Positions 11,301 to 21,918 of a stretch of DNA of 64,000 nucleotides are shown here, one piece after another. Numbering within the stretch: position 1 is the first letter of the stretch; each line of letters starts with the position of its first letter. This DNA is from Heterobilharzia americana. Lineage: Eukaryota > Platyhelminthes > Trematoda > Strigeidida > Schistosomatidae. The notes beneath the pieces are model-generated. The model searched no databases and had not been told where the DNA came from. It worked only from the letters and a program-made list of their open reading frames with translations. The stretch is from the NCBI GenBank assembly GCA_944470555.2, contig OX104134.1, forward strand, positions 73,278,678 through 73,342,677, in the 5' to 3' direction. The position numbers and the translations under genes are program-made.

Positions 11301-14300
11301 CGTTGTCTGTTCGTTCAACCGGGATGCCGAAAGTGCTACCCAAGTGCCTGTCTGCCTCACTCAGTCTACCCACCTGTGCGTCGAAATCACCTGCAACAAC
11401 CACCACGTCCGAACGTTTGGCTTTCGAGAGGAGGCTAGACAGCTTTTGGTAGAACCACTCCTTCACTTCTTCTAAACTGCAGTTAGTGGGTGCGTAAGCA
11501 CAGATTACAAAGAGACAACGGCGAGTCTCACTATTCCTTTTAGTTCTCACCGTGCCGTTCAGTCGCATAGCGCAGAGGCGACTATCAACTGGAATCCAGT
11601 CTAGTAGTGAGTTTTCTGCCCTAGTGCTTAATGCTATACCTACACCTGCTAGACCACGAGAGCTAGCCATCGAATCTCCAGAAACTCGAAGGGTGAATTT
11701 CACGGATTCGTCAGATTAGCCGTGAGAGGTCAGGTGAATAACCACACTTGGGTCCTGTATGCGTGTCTCACAAACACAGCACACATCCATGGCCCGAGTT
11801 GCTAGAGTCTTTGCCAACGAAGTCTGTTGACTAATTTGACGGACGATGAGGACATTGAAGACTCCAATGTGTAATTTGGAGCGTGGTTTAAGGAGACCAG
11901 AGATGCTGTTCTGTGGACTCACATCGTTGTCGAAGACTACAGAGCTAGGAGAAATTGAAGATGATGCAGCATCATTAATTGAGAGACGTGAAGGAAGATT
12001 AAGAGGTAATGATGGAGGAGGAGGATAGCAGTCAGAAGAAACTTGAATGCTGACAGAGTTGTGAGGGCGGTTGACACTTCCCGGCTGCCCACACCGTGGA
12101 AGGCTATTTCTTCTTAAGGTACCTGAAAGAGATTTGTGTGACCGCACAGCCCATCGGACATCTGCTTGAGGCCTGTCACACGCAGTCTTTTGAGTATGAG
12201 GATTTTGAAATTTTGTATTTTTGGGGCCGAATGGTCGAAAACAAACGACAAATGAAAAAGCACCGCCGGCCGAACAGACCGTGGGGTGTGGTAGGGTGTA
12301 TTATTTTTGGGGCTGACCTTTTCTAACCCCCCCCCTCTACACTAAGAAGGTAGCATCGGCATAGAACTTCTGGTTATCCAAGGGAAACAGCTTACTTCCA
12401 TAATAGATCTGTTTATTTGATTTATAACACACATAATTTATGCTCGAAACGTTATCAAGTAAATAATACTAGATCACTATGTGTTATAAATCAAATAAAC
12501 AAATCTAATATAAGATTAAATTATACCACAGTGCCCAAGTTTTACACCTATATTAAGGAAACACCTTACCGCTGTCACACCCCATCCAGCTAGCAGCAGT
12601 AAGACTTCGCCCTCGGACCCCCATCATAGTGTAGTAACTTACACCACAACGGTAACTGCTTTTCGTTTAATCACTACCTAACAGACCTTTCTGGTATGGT
12701 AGGACCTCGAGGGAACAAATGTTCCACCAGCATAACTCATAAGGTCATTGAGATATGCAAGCCCGACCACCACGTCAAAGTAGCAGCTATCGGTCGGGCT
12801 AATCAGATATACTGGTAAACAAAAACGATAGAGACAAGTGAAAACATAAAAATGCTGCTTCCCTAGGAATCCAGAAAAGATGTAGAGTTGTCATTTTTGA
12901 GTCTTTTGAAACTGAAAATAGTTCAGACTTAACTAAAGGAAAAGAACCGGAAACTCTCAGTTGGGGATAATACAGCGTATATGGAGCTATAACGCCTTGC
13001 TTTGGTTATTAGCTTTTCAACAAGTAGATCATATTTTTCAATCCAGCGCGACCTACTGAGATTAAACAGTCAGGTATTACGAATACTCTCAAAAAGCAGA
13101 TGTAGTTCATGTTCGAGTACCTACGCATTACTAGTTCTTGTAATCCGTACTTGAGAAGACTGATACTGCCTTTCAAAAAACATCAGTGTACACAATAAGG
13201 CGAAAAGTGATATATTAACTCCGGTCCATGGTTTATTACTTCACCAGGCAAGCTATCCCCCATCCATTTACCTAAGGTGTTTCATTGCTGGGTAAAAAAA
13301 TGCTTCAAAGAGAGTGACTATCAAATAATAGTAACTTTAAAATAAAATTAACTAACATGTAGTCGAAAAACTGCTACGCGGTTATCACTAACATTCATTG
13401 CATATGTGGATATCATGCCAAAATCTTAAATAATAACAAATATTGCATATACTCCAGAATGAAATGAGTTAGAAAAATTTCAACCGCATTACGACACGAA
13501 GTATAATGCACAAAACTAATAAAACTGAACCACTTCCTGACCTTTTTCACCTTCTTTGACTTCGCTTTGTAACTAGCAAAATCAGCTGAAAAGGTATCCA
13601 GATCATCGACCAAAGGCTGGAACTTTGCTGTATCTCCATCAAGTTCAGATCTTTGTTTAGCTTCCCACCGAGCTAAAGCAGCTTCCTCTTGCTTTCTTTC
13701 CTCCTCTGCCTCACGGGCTTTACGTTCTATTTCCTCCTTTTCCCTTGATTGTTGATTTTTTTCAGCTCGTTTTGAAAAAGAAATTTGACGGCGTAGTTCT
13801 TCAGCTTCCTGGCGTAACATTTCGCTATAAAAAGTAACAAAACACAATTTAGACGTTTCACTAACCAAATAAATGAATGAGACTTTATTTTAAAAAAGAA
13901 AAGTATAGTTGGAAGCGACAAGTAAATTAAACAGGCAAATATACTGCCACTTGTAATCATTCAAGTAAGTTTTACATTACTAATCGGCTACTGTATAGTA
14001 ACCAAAGTCGTTTAAGCCTCAATATTAGCCAAGTGAGTAAAAATGGAGGTGTACTATATTTGCTGGTTGACAGCAACCAGCAAGGATCCCGAGACTCTGT
14101 TTTTAGGAAATGAGGGCAATTACCAAATATTCGAACTCACTTTCCTAAGCGTAGTGTCAATAAAGATGAAACTACTTCTAACCAATACAACTGGAAATAG
14201 TTTAATGAGTTGCAAGAAATAAAATTGGATTCAGCAACACATTTAAGTAATCCAAAAGCTATACAGCATGAGACGATCAAATCCAACTATATGAAAAATC

Positions 14301-17300
14301 TAAAAGACGAATATATTAGTTGACTTGCATTCGTTTGGCTTTGGCTTCATCTTCGTGAAGGCGAGCTTCTTCACGCCTTCGTTGTCTTTCTTGGATTTCC
14401 TGTTCTAATTCTGATTTTGCAAGGCTAACTGCTTCAGCATCTTCTTCACTTACTGTCACAGGTATTGAACTAAGACGAGGATCAGACAGGAGGTCATGAG
14501 CACTTTTACCCTTCTGTCGAAACTTCTAAAAACAACAAAAAATAAAATCCTGTGAGATTTCAATAATTACACGTTTGAATAATGAGAAATTCACTTTATG
14601 AAATATTTATATCAATTACTGACTGGGACATAACAATGATTTAGTGCTAAAAACGAAGTAAGTGTACGCAGTTACCTCAACAACTGTGTTTACAACCTCT
14701 TCTTCTTCCTCAGCTTCCTCTCCAAAAGACAGTAGGGAGAAATTCCTAAAACACCGAAGATATAAAGATTGTAGTTTAATCTTTAGCACAAAATGAACCC
14801 GTAAATTAACATCACGAATAAACTTCAATGGAATTTGGTCAGTAAATCAACACTGTAAATAGCTTTATAACCTATTTTCTCGACATAAATCGAGTTGAGC
14901 CATATATCCTTGTAAACTAAATTAGAATAAACCTGAACACTAAGTGATGTCCTAATACAGCTGGTATGGAAATACATTTAGCAGAGAAATTCCGATCCAT
15001 TAGAGCATTTATGAGTTCAAAAAACTTTTTCATGAATTACCACATTCCCCTTCCTTACAATGTGAAGTGCATATATATATTCACATCAAAATTAGAAATG
15101 AGTTCCATTTTTGAGCAGTAATCTTCATACGATTCGAAGAAAAGTTTAACAGTTATCAAACAAAATGTTAGCATTCAAGTTATACGTTACTGACATCAAA
15201 AGTATTTATAACTATTTTAATTGGCCATGCGGGCATATTTAAAGACTAAAATTCAACCAAGTGAACTAACTCCACTTACTTTGTGGCTTTCGCTGTCACT
15301 TTGATTTCATCTCAGAATTTGATTTAACTGATTGCTTGGGGAGTTGCCTTGGTTCAATATCATCATATGGGTTGAGTATGACCTATCAGAAGAATAAGTT
15401 AGAGGACTCAGTATTCTGTCATCCTTGGAAATATTACTAGATTCAGTCAAACATGACTTCCACGATAGGCGTAAACTGGTTAGCTCGGAAGTGGGTTATA
15501 TTTCATTTATACAGGTTAAGAAGTATATAATAACATTTCTCTCATTCTACTATTTCCGCAACCTTAAAACCGGTAGACAACTTACATTATTCTACCAGTG
15601 ACTGGTAAGATAGAAATAGAGTCTACGCTGTGATCATCTTCCACTTTGTGGGGAATAAGATATCGCCCACCTCAGTGGTTCTCTATAGGAAAATAGATAA
15701 AGTACTTTTGAACTCATAAAATTAGTGGCCGATGATCAATCGTTTAGATAGTAGGGTTACAGCACCATCAACGGTTAACAGCTTAAATGTTCACTCAACA
15801 TAATCTACTCTGTCTGTCAAATGTGTCAAACAATCGTGTTAGCTTTCATTCCAAATCATCCTAAACGAAAAATTCTGGCCTGCTGAAGGTATTCAAAATA
15901 CACAAACGGAAAAAGAGAAAAGGTATAGAAAGTATCTTCATTTTCCTAACTATGTAATAAAACAGTTGGATTAATTAAAAAGATAAACAAAGAGATAGAA
16001 CACAATGATACAAGATTTTCAGTTTTCTTCTAAACCGATGGGTAAACAAATGCCAGATATTGCTGTTGTAAAATATAAGTTCATACGTAGAAATGAACAA
16101 ATAATCACCCTAATACTTTACCTATGCTTGTGTGAACTATTAAAAAAGGCAAAAGTCAGAATAGAAAACTTATTATCCATGAAAAGACTGAAATTAATTG
16201 AAAAGTAAGCATCTAAATAGTAATTTTGTGTGACCAATAATCACTAGATTCGATACCAAAGCCTTTGTTCATTTCTCATGCCAGTAAAGTGATGAACTAT
16301 TGGAAAAATTAATCAGTATTATAAAACTTAATAAAATAACTGAATAGAGTAGAAGATGAAATACTAATATACGCATTGCACAAGAAATATTAACCAGTGG
16401 GATATCTCTCACGTTACCTGGATAGATTTCTTTTCATTTCAATTCTCATAAAAACAAACCATTCAAAACCAATGAAATACTAGGATAATTTGCATAACAA
16501 GTTATTGAGCATAAGGTACCTTCTTTATGAAGCAAGTGCTGATGAAGTCACCTGGCTGTTGATGAGACGTCTAACAACAAGACTTAAAGCTCGAAGGATA
16601 CAAAATATTTATAAAATAATGTGTCTTACAACTCCATTTTATTAATTATTAAAAATTTGACCTAGCATCAATGCCATTCTACAACAGAAAGTAAATGATT
16701 TTAGCCATTTTATACATAAATGTTTGCCATTCAGCCGTGTTACAAAACCCAGTTAGATTATTGTTTAGGTAAGGCTCCTTAGTGTGTGATGGACCTGTTA
16801 TCCCTCTACAGCATAACTACCTTATATAGAAAAACAGTGAGAACGACATCCAGTGTTATTACTTTCTCCAGTGTACTACAAACTCATACGACCCTCAAGC
16901 AATTTCAGAAGTTTGATTCTACTTTCAGATGGAGAACACATTTAAAACTATGCATTTCCCCCATCGTTTCTCATTCTGAAGACGTGATGTTCATAACAAC
17001 CATTCCCAAAAACATATCTCCAAAAACGTCAAGCTATCTTATTACGATTTATCCACTGTAAACTAAAGTAGTCTGTTTGAGTAAGAGGAAGTAAATGTCA
17101 CTTTTAAGCCATTTTGATTTTCTGTCTTTAAATTCTGAACGATATGTTCTGTTTTTGACAGGTTTATTGAGTTAATAAAGTGCGGAACAATTTCAAATTT
17201 AGCGATCAGCACGTCTATACTTCTCATATTCCATTTCTCATCCGCACGACTTACACAAGTACCGACAATACGATGAAGCCTCAAAGGTCTTTCATTTCGA

Positions 17301-17497
17301 CCAATCTCCCCTTCACCAAGACGCAGCATATTGAATAAGGTATCACCAGCAACACGACCAAAAAGTGTATGTTTGCCAGTAAGTTCAGGAGCTGGACCAA
17401 GTGTGAAGAAAAACTGACTACCATTCATATTTTCTTCAAGGCATGCCATCCCCACAAGACCGCGGCGATTAAATGACAACCTTGAATGAATCTCGGT
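8195..17497 (-). CDS. CWC27: CWC27 homologue, spliceosome-associated cyclophilin-like protein (partial, six exons)
   Basis: Nuclear protein of the activated spliceosome; in the family, a cyclophilin-fold domain is followed by a charged tail that contacts CWC22. Six exons are seen in minus-strand order: 17497-17255, 15382-15280, 14745-14676, 14525-14329, 13824-13551 and 8316-8195. They encode the second half of the cyclophilin domain ('NGSQFFFTLG', 'KHTLFGRVAGDT'), the 'NPYDDIEPR' segment, the family signature 'NFSLLSFGEEAEEEEE' (which I recall as the same in human CWC27), a 'KGKSAHDLL' segment, a Glu/Arg-rich coiled coil, and 'SKK' followed by 'GSDREASTLSLLERF'. Exon phases fit throughout, except for one missing base in the second exon. 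The first cyclophilin exons (start codon, FHR and GGD motifs) and the terminal exon were not found; they are either outside the window or in the N gap. The recognition comes from remembered family sequence. Confidence 0.88.
8403..8685 (-). pseudogene. RTE-A RT C-terminal fragment in CWC27 intron
   Basis: On the minus strand this reads as the 'KGRVYCTAVRSVLLYGCETWPL' part of the RTE-A RT and the following 'PWCHHVSNAEVRSRVLGRRG' segment (8403-8636), about 80 residues with few differences from 5420-5630. It is flanked at 8686 by the duplicated block. Confidence 0.82.
8686..10678. repeat. Duplicated 2-kb block, copy 1
   Basis: Nearly identical to 19426-21418 in direct orientation (spacing about 10.74 kb). 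Only a handful of differences are visible: C-run length near 8745-8758, a single G near 10452, and a 4-bp difference near 10610. Both copies carry the same internal junction near 9610 between an older RTE fragment and the RTE-A copy, and the same RT deletion junction near 10045. The block was therefore duplicated as a unit and did not arise by separate retrotransposition. Confidence 0.9.
8700..9605 (-). pseudogene. Older RTE reverse-transcriptase fragment
   Basis: Minus strand 9224-9605 reads as RT palm sequence ('LVALFLFNFLIDLLMG', then 'VVDLEYADWIVLLCED', a YADD block changed to YADW). The 3' continuation toward 8700 is more diverged. It resembles RTE-A in order but differs enough to be another subfamily or an older copy. 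The loss of the second catalytic Asp and the frame changes show that it is dead. Confidence 0.7.
11230..11850 (-). pseudogene. RTE-A endonuclease region (minus copy)
   Basis: Endonuclease frame in two pieces (11716-12147, then 11230-11703), broken near 11705-11715. Motifs 'CETRIQD', 'ICAYAPT' and 'VVVAGDFDAQVG' are seen; the conserved Asn of the last motif is Asp here (DFDAQ where the full copy has DLNAQ). The same change is present in the copy at 33100-33336, so these two copies share a recent ancestor. Confidence 0.78.
12389..12556. mobile_element. Small hairpin (MITE-like) insertion in RTE-A leader
   Basis: A 168-bp AT-rich insert interrupts the RTE-A leader between 'ccaagggaaac' and 'ggaaacacctta'. 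The uninterrupted sequence is seen in the full RTE-A copy at about 2445-2465. GGAAAC at 12383-12388 and 12557-12562 looks like a 6-bp target duplication. Inside, 12406-12435 and 12478-12505 are near-perfect inverted arms of about 28 bp with a loop of about 42 bp. It has no coding capacity. The arms start 17 bp inside the left end and 51 bp inside the right end, so the type of element is uncertain. Confidence 0.7.
12798..13550. other. CWC27 intron sequence, nothing recognised
   Basis: AT-rich sequence with no coding or repeat match noted within the window. Confidence 0.5.
13551..13824 (-). CDS. CWC27: CWC27 exon: coiled-coil region
   Basis: Acceptor 'tttttatag', donor AAG followed by GTGAAA. 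The exon is 274 bp; one base completes the previous codon and 91 codons follow. It encodes 'EMLRQEAEELRRQI', which parallels the 'EELRKEARQLKREL' block I recall from human CWC27, then a long Glu/Lys/Arg stretch likely to form a coiled coil, and ends in 'KSKK'. That joins in frame to 'GSDRE' of the next exon. Confidence 0.85.
14329..14525 (-). CDS. CWC27: CWC27 exon with apparent GC donor
   Basis: The acceptor is 'gtttttag'. The exon begins 'KFRQKGKSAHDLLSDPRLSS', matching the family's 'KGKSKSSHDLL...PHLSS' stretch. It is followed by an Arg/Glu-rich region. Ending the exon at 14329 uses the donor GCAAGT, the consensus of GC-AG introns, and gives the phase (two bases left over) that the next exon needs. 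The nearby GT at 14324 would give the wrong phase. Confidence 0.82.
14676..14745 (-). CDS. CWC27: CWC27 exon: 'NFSLLSFGEE' signature
   Basis: 70-bp exon with acceptor 'gttttag' and donor GAG followed by GTAACT. It encodes NFSLLSFGEEAEEEEEVVN, the most distinctive segment of CWC27 proteins and the basis of the gene call. Confidence 0.9.
15280..15382 (-). CDS. CWC27: CWC27 exon with a one-base deficit
   Basis: Acceptor 'ctgatag', donor AAA followed by GTAAGT; 103 bp. It starts 'VILNPYDDIEPR', the counterpart of the family's 'VLFNPFDDIIPR'. Near 15310 the frame shifts: 'gagatgaaatcaaagtgaca' runs into a TGA. One extra A in the AAA run would keep the frame open, avoid the stop and give the phase the next exon requires (104 bp). 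This points to a sequencing/assembly error or a real null allele. Confidence 0.82.
15383..17254. other. CWC27 intron, nothing recognised
   Basis: AT-rich intron of about 1.9 kb. Several chance open frames (for example 16786-17061) show no homology, no codon-like composition and no repeat match. Confidence 0.6.
17255..17497 (-). CDS. CWC27: CWC27 exon: C-terminal half of the cyclophilin domain
   Basis: Acceptor 'ttttaatag' before ACC, donor TGT followed by GTAAGT; 81 codons in phase 0. It encodes 'FNRRGLVGMA', 'NGSQFFFTLG', 'KHTLFGRVAGDT' and 'NMLRLGEGEI', the core of the second half of a cyclophilin fold in its CWC27 version. The open frame runs on past 17255 to 17063, but the conserved continuation ('VILNPYDDIEP') is at 15382, so that extension is intron. 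Confidence 0.9.
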
Positions 17498-17929
17498 CTA
17501 TTAAAAGAGATAAAAGATATGTGACTTAAACAAAGAGTTCAAAATTAGTATCACAAATCACTTGCTGAATTTAGAAATTATTTTATCGATATTTCGTAAA
17601 AATAACAGTGACAAAGACTGTGTGTTAGTAATAAGCAACAATTAATGGAAAAAATGGTGCGAAAAAAAAAGTTGAAGTAATCCAAATAACGAGAGTAACT
17701 CTTAGGCACAAAATGACACTGTTTCTGCAATTCTCCCAGAAATATACAAACAGATACTGAACCCAAAAGTCAGTGAATCGGTGAATTAACATTCACATGC
17801 GACTTGACATTACTGACTAACGGTTTAAACTGCGAAATCCAACAGTACAGACAAAAAATAGAAAACCATGAAGGCTATCAAAAGAGGAGGAAATTCGTGA
17901 AAACAAAACAAAAACAAATGAAGCAATGA

Positions 17930-18450
17930 TGAAGTCCGACAACATGAATAACGTGTAAGCAAAGTGTGGATATATCGACACGATAAGCACCGATCCTGAG
18001 CCGTATCGCATACAGCCTTGAAACATCAAATACTATTGTCATACGAATACCAACCAAAAGTCAACATTCCACTACACATCTCAACACTCACACACATTAC
18101 AGACTCATCCCATGTTTTAGTCTGACCACTTCTAACTGTGTTCCAGCCTAAACCTGCTTCACCCAAGGTTCCACGATGCGACGCCACATATGGTGACTAG
18201 GCATGAGAATAACATACATCCAAGCCACCTGAGGCAATGCAGGTTCACAACCCCGTCAACAAACGCCCTTTCCGCCAAAAACTCAACGTTTCACTTACAC
18301 ATTACTGACGCCGATACACCACGAAACACTGTATTGTCACGCCGGTCAAAACGGTTGCAATGGGGACATATAGCGAACTTTAGTTAAGTGTAGATAACTG
18401 GCACTTCGTAACCTCAGCTAACTGTCGGTGATTAACATATACTTAGGCAC
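17930..18450 (-). mobile_element. RTE-A 3' fragment, diverged
   Basis: Minus-strand similarity to the RT C-terminus and 3' UTR of RTE-A (compare 9815-10030): the stretches around 'gttttagtctgacca', 'ccagcctaaacctgcttca' and 'tggtgactaggcat' are recognisable. It is old, with no open frame. Confidence 0.6.
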
Positions 18451-19074
18451 ACTCAATTACACTGACTGTCCAACCCTTCAAAGTTCTAGCCTAAGCTGAG
18501 GCAAACATAACCAATTAGTATTGGTCAGATATCGTCTCTGGTGTTGACTACTCGGATTCATCACATAGTACTGGATTTGCATATATATCCTCAATGTGGA
18601 ATATGGGGTTGGTTTATTGTGTTAGACTAGTGAACCAGATATATTTCGTTAACTCACGGGAATATTTTGATTCCAATAACTTAAATCTTTATATTACTTT
18701 GCTGAGTGCAACATACTTGTAAATAGGATACCAGTGGATGCAAAAAGATTTCCAATCAGACATTTCAATAACGATCAATATCTAGCCTTTTACTTCCTGT
18801 TTGCTGCTGTTTTGGGATGATTTCAGGCCTTACGAGAGTCACATAAAGAAGACTAAAAAGGGCTTGACACGACCGCATGAAATAAACAGTGCACAATATA
18901 TATAGTATCGATAAGTTGTGACCCCTCATGAAAATAAAAGGTAGCAGTTGCTGTGATGTTATTGCGACAAGACAAAACAACAAGCAGCAGTGTCGGATGT
19001 TTCTCCCCACTGCGTAAACATACCTTATGTTATGGAAATAGCATTCGTTCTCTAAGTTACTCTTCACTTTATAT
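18451..19074. other. Nothing recognised
   Basis: AT-rich sequence between two RTE fragments; short chance frames only. Confidence 0.45.
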
Positions 19075-19425
19075 ATGTATATAATAGATTATCTATTGTA
19101 AAACGCTGCACAGATAGCAATACTATGAAAGCTCTCACACAAGTGCAGCAGTTCAAGTTGCCACACTTCACATTAGCACTCAAAGCATGTGCGTAGAAAA
19201 AGACTGGTGACAGAATAGACAAAAGTTTACTGGAGGAAAAACAGTTTGAGAACAAAAGTTAGTAAAATATTCAAGCTTTACAAGACATCAAAGCTATGCT
19301 ATTACAACTGATTTTCAGTGATTTCACCAAGTCATCAACCACTGGTTCCTATTGTCTCGACGACCGCAGCCAGATAGTCAACATCTCCCAACATGGCTCA
19401 AACCAACAGTCAGGGACTTTATACA
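19075..19425 (-). mobile_element. RTE-type 3' region fragment
   Basis: Resembles 1041-1480 in the same orientation ('gttgccacacttcacatt', 'gcagccagatagtcaacatct'), so both belong to one RTE 3' end type. It abuts the second copy of the duplicated block at 19426. Confidence 0.55.
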
Positions 19426-21418
19426 CTAGTGCCACATCATAGTCTAGCCACTCTGAACACTCTTCCAACCTAATCCAACTACCCCCACCCCCCCCACACT
19501 GCACGTCGAAGTAGGCGGAGGCTCGGCATGCGCAGCACATGTCCGAGCTATTTCAGTCGACTAAGGTTCACAACCTCATAGACCGACTTGTCGAGATTAC
19601 TAGAAATGATTACACCAAACGTAACCAGTGCTACGAAGACATCTGTAGACAAAACACCGTATCCTTTTCATACTTCCTTCTCTCAACTGCCGTTCCAGTC
19701 TTATAATTGGATAGAGCAAACTGCAACTCAACATACTTGTCCTTTAACCGGCAGTCAGATATCACACCACTCTGCACCAGAGATGGCGCAAGTTGGTAAG
19801 TGCCGAACAGGTCTTCTGCATCCAACCTGGAATTTCGTCAGCAACCAGCCAGTTTGAGCTGACACAACTCCCCAAGTAAGTGAAGTGCTCGATGCATTCC
19901 ATCACCTCACTCCCTATTCCTAATCTGGGAGTAGCTGCACACTAGTCCTCAAGCATCATCTCACATTTCATAGGTGCGAAACCCATAGCAGCCAAACGTA
20001 CTCCAATTTCTGTTCAACGCATTCACAAGACTCAAAACATCGTCAGTGTCTTCACATAACAGGACAATCCAGTCTGCGTACTCCAAGTCAACCACATGCC
20101 TTTCAGGGAGTAGATCAATCTCTGTGATGTCAGAGGTACCAAAGATCATGCCCATTAGTAAGTCTATAAGGAAGTTGAACAGGAACAGTGCCACAAGGCA
20201 TCGATGGAGGACAACAGTGGTTGTCATCAATCCAGATGACTACTCCCCATACACTCTTACACAGCTGTCTGACGTCGAGTAGAGAGCTTTGATTAGGGTT
20301 ATATACTTGCTCGATACTCCCTTCACAGTAAGACACTGCCACAACACCTCATCATCATTAATATCAACATAGGACCGGGCATTAGTGAGTAACGGTCCGA
20401 GTTGCCACACCTCATATCAGTACATCAAGTAAAAAGGTAGTGAGGTGAAGGATGAAAATAAGAGAATGCAGTCAAAAGAAATAAAAAGTACGAGAAGAGA
20501 GAAAGGACGACTGAAAAAATGGTGAGTTTCGATATAGCGTCGTTAAGATGAGGATAACGTGTGTATACATCTGAGCCACTGACATAGGTTCTGAGCCCTC
20601 TTGTCCCGAGGACTCCAACCACCAAGTCTGCATCGCTTAACATGGTTCAAACCAAAAGTCGAAGACTTCATACATCGGTGCCTTGTTTTAGTCTGGCCAG
20701 CTCCAGCCTGGACCTACTTCAGCCAACATTGTGTGACAAGGCAATAGGTGACTAGACATAAGTAGCACGTATCCCAAACATTGTCGGGCGTCTGTAAGCG
20801 TGCCTATGTTCCAGGACCTGGCGCAGTGTGAATATGAATTTGGTCGATACACCCGCGGCCGGGTCTAAAGCCTATCGGCCTGGTTTTCTCGGGCTTACTG
20901 TCCCCGACCTCCACTCAGGCGTCGGAGAATTATAGAACTTAGGATCTTAGACACTATGTTCGTCAGGCTGATTCCTCTGTGGTTATCATAAGAGGACTTC
21001 TCGCCTTTCTTGAAGACTGGGATAATAAGTGACTTAGACCAGTCAGAGGGGATCGTATTTCATTCCCATATACTAGCTAACACTTACGTTAACCTGACGA
21101 AGAGCACCGTACCACCATCCTTGTATACCTCAGGAGTCCTGCCGTCCTTCCTCGTTTCGGTTTACCTACTGCCTTCTCAACTTCTCCTGTGTTGGGGGAC
21201 CTATCTCTATGTCCCATTCAGAATCCGACTGGATAGCGGGCAACGCAATGGTGGATGGAGGCCAGTTAAACTGCTCCTTGAAGTGTTCTACCCATTGTTC
21301 CAGTCGTCTCCCCTGCAAGTGAATCGCAGATCCATCCTTCTCCGCTATAGCATCACCTCACTAACTGTTGTTGACCATTTCCCCCCAGTCTCCTTAATAA
21401 GTCTAAATAACTGTCTAC
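19426..21418. repeat. Duplicated 2-kb block, copy 2 (ends at assembly gap)
   Basis: Direct copy of 8686-10678 with the same composite content: an older RTE RT fragment (19440-20345) followed by the 3' half of the RT-deleted RTE-A copy (20350-21418), all minus strand. The copy stops only because the assembly gap begins. The real extent of the duplication is therefore unknown, and the same RTE-A copy probably continues into the gap. Confidence 0.9.
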
Positions 21419-21918
21419 NNNNNNNNNNNNNNNNNNNNNNNNNNNNNNNNNNNNNNNNNNNNNNNNNNNNNNNNNNNNNNNNNNNNNNNNNNNNNNNNNN
21501 NNNNNNNNNNNNNNNNNNNNNNNNNNNNNNNNNNNNNNNNNNNNNNNNNNNNNNNNNNNNNNNNNNNNNNNNNNNNNNNNNNNNNNNNNNNNNNNNNNNN
21601 NNNNNNNNNNNNNNNNNNNNNNNNNNNNNNNNNNNNNNNNNNNNNNNNNNNNNNNNNNNNNNNNNNNNNNNNNNNNNNNNNNNNNNNNNNNNNNNNNNNN
21701 NNNNNNNNNNNNNNNNNNNNNNNNNNNNNNNNNNNNNNNNNNNNNNNNNNNNNNNNNNNNNNNNNNNNNNNNNNNNNNNNNNNNNNNNNNNNNNNNNNNN
21801 NNNNNNNNNNNNNNNNNNNNNNNNNNNNNNNNNNNNNNNNNNNNNNNNNNNNNNNNNNNNNNNNNNNNNNNNNNNNNNNNNNNNNNNNNNNNNNNNNNNN
21901 NNNNNNNNNNNNNNNNNN
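21419..21918. other. Assembly gap (500 N)
   Basis: A run of exactly 500 Ns, a conventional placeholder length, so the true size is unknown. Open frames reported across it are meaningless. Confidence 0.99.

Larger units (their letters stand above)
9610..12797 (-). mobile_element. RTE-A copy lacking the RT core
   Basis: Minus-strand element with the 5' end near 12797 (match to the RTE-A start 'gaccgatagctg') and the 3' end near 9610. It contains the leader, the endonuclease region (about 11230-11850), the linker (10352-11168) and the very start and very end of RT. At about 10045 the sequence jumps from the position equivalent to 4786 of the full copy to about 5665. That removes roughly 880 bp with the catalytic Asp blocks, including YADD. 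A 168-bp insertion (12389-12556) sits in its leader. No target duplication was found. Confidence 0.85.

Noticed and set aside
16530..16620. Possible hammerhead ribozyme core ('ctgatga' near 16540)
   Set aside because: No matching GAAA core and stems at the right spacing were found; schistosome hammerhead satellites look different.
16786..17061. 91-codon plus-strand frame in a CWC27 intron
   Set aside because: No domain, no repeat match, typical chance frame in AT-rich DNA.
17063..17254. Extension of the CWC27 exon frame to 17063
   Set aside because: A GTAAGT donor lies at 17254 and the conserved continuation is found at 15382; the extra residues match nothing in the family.
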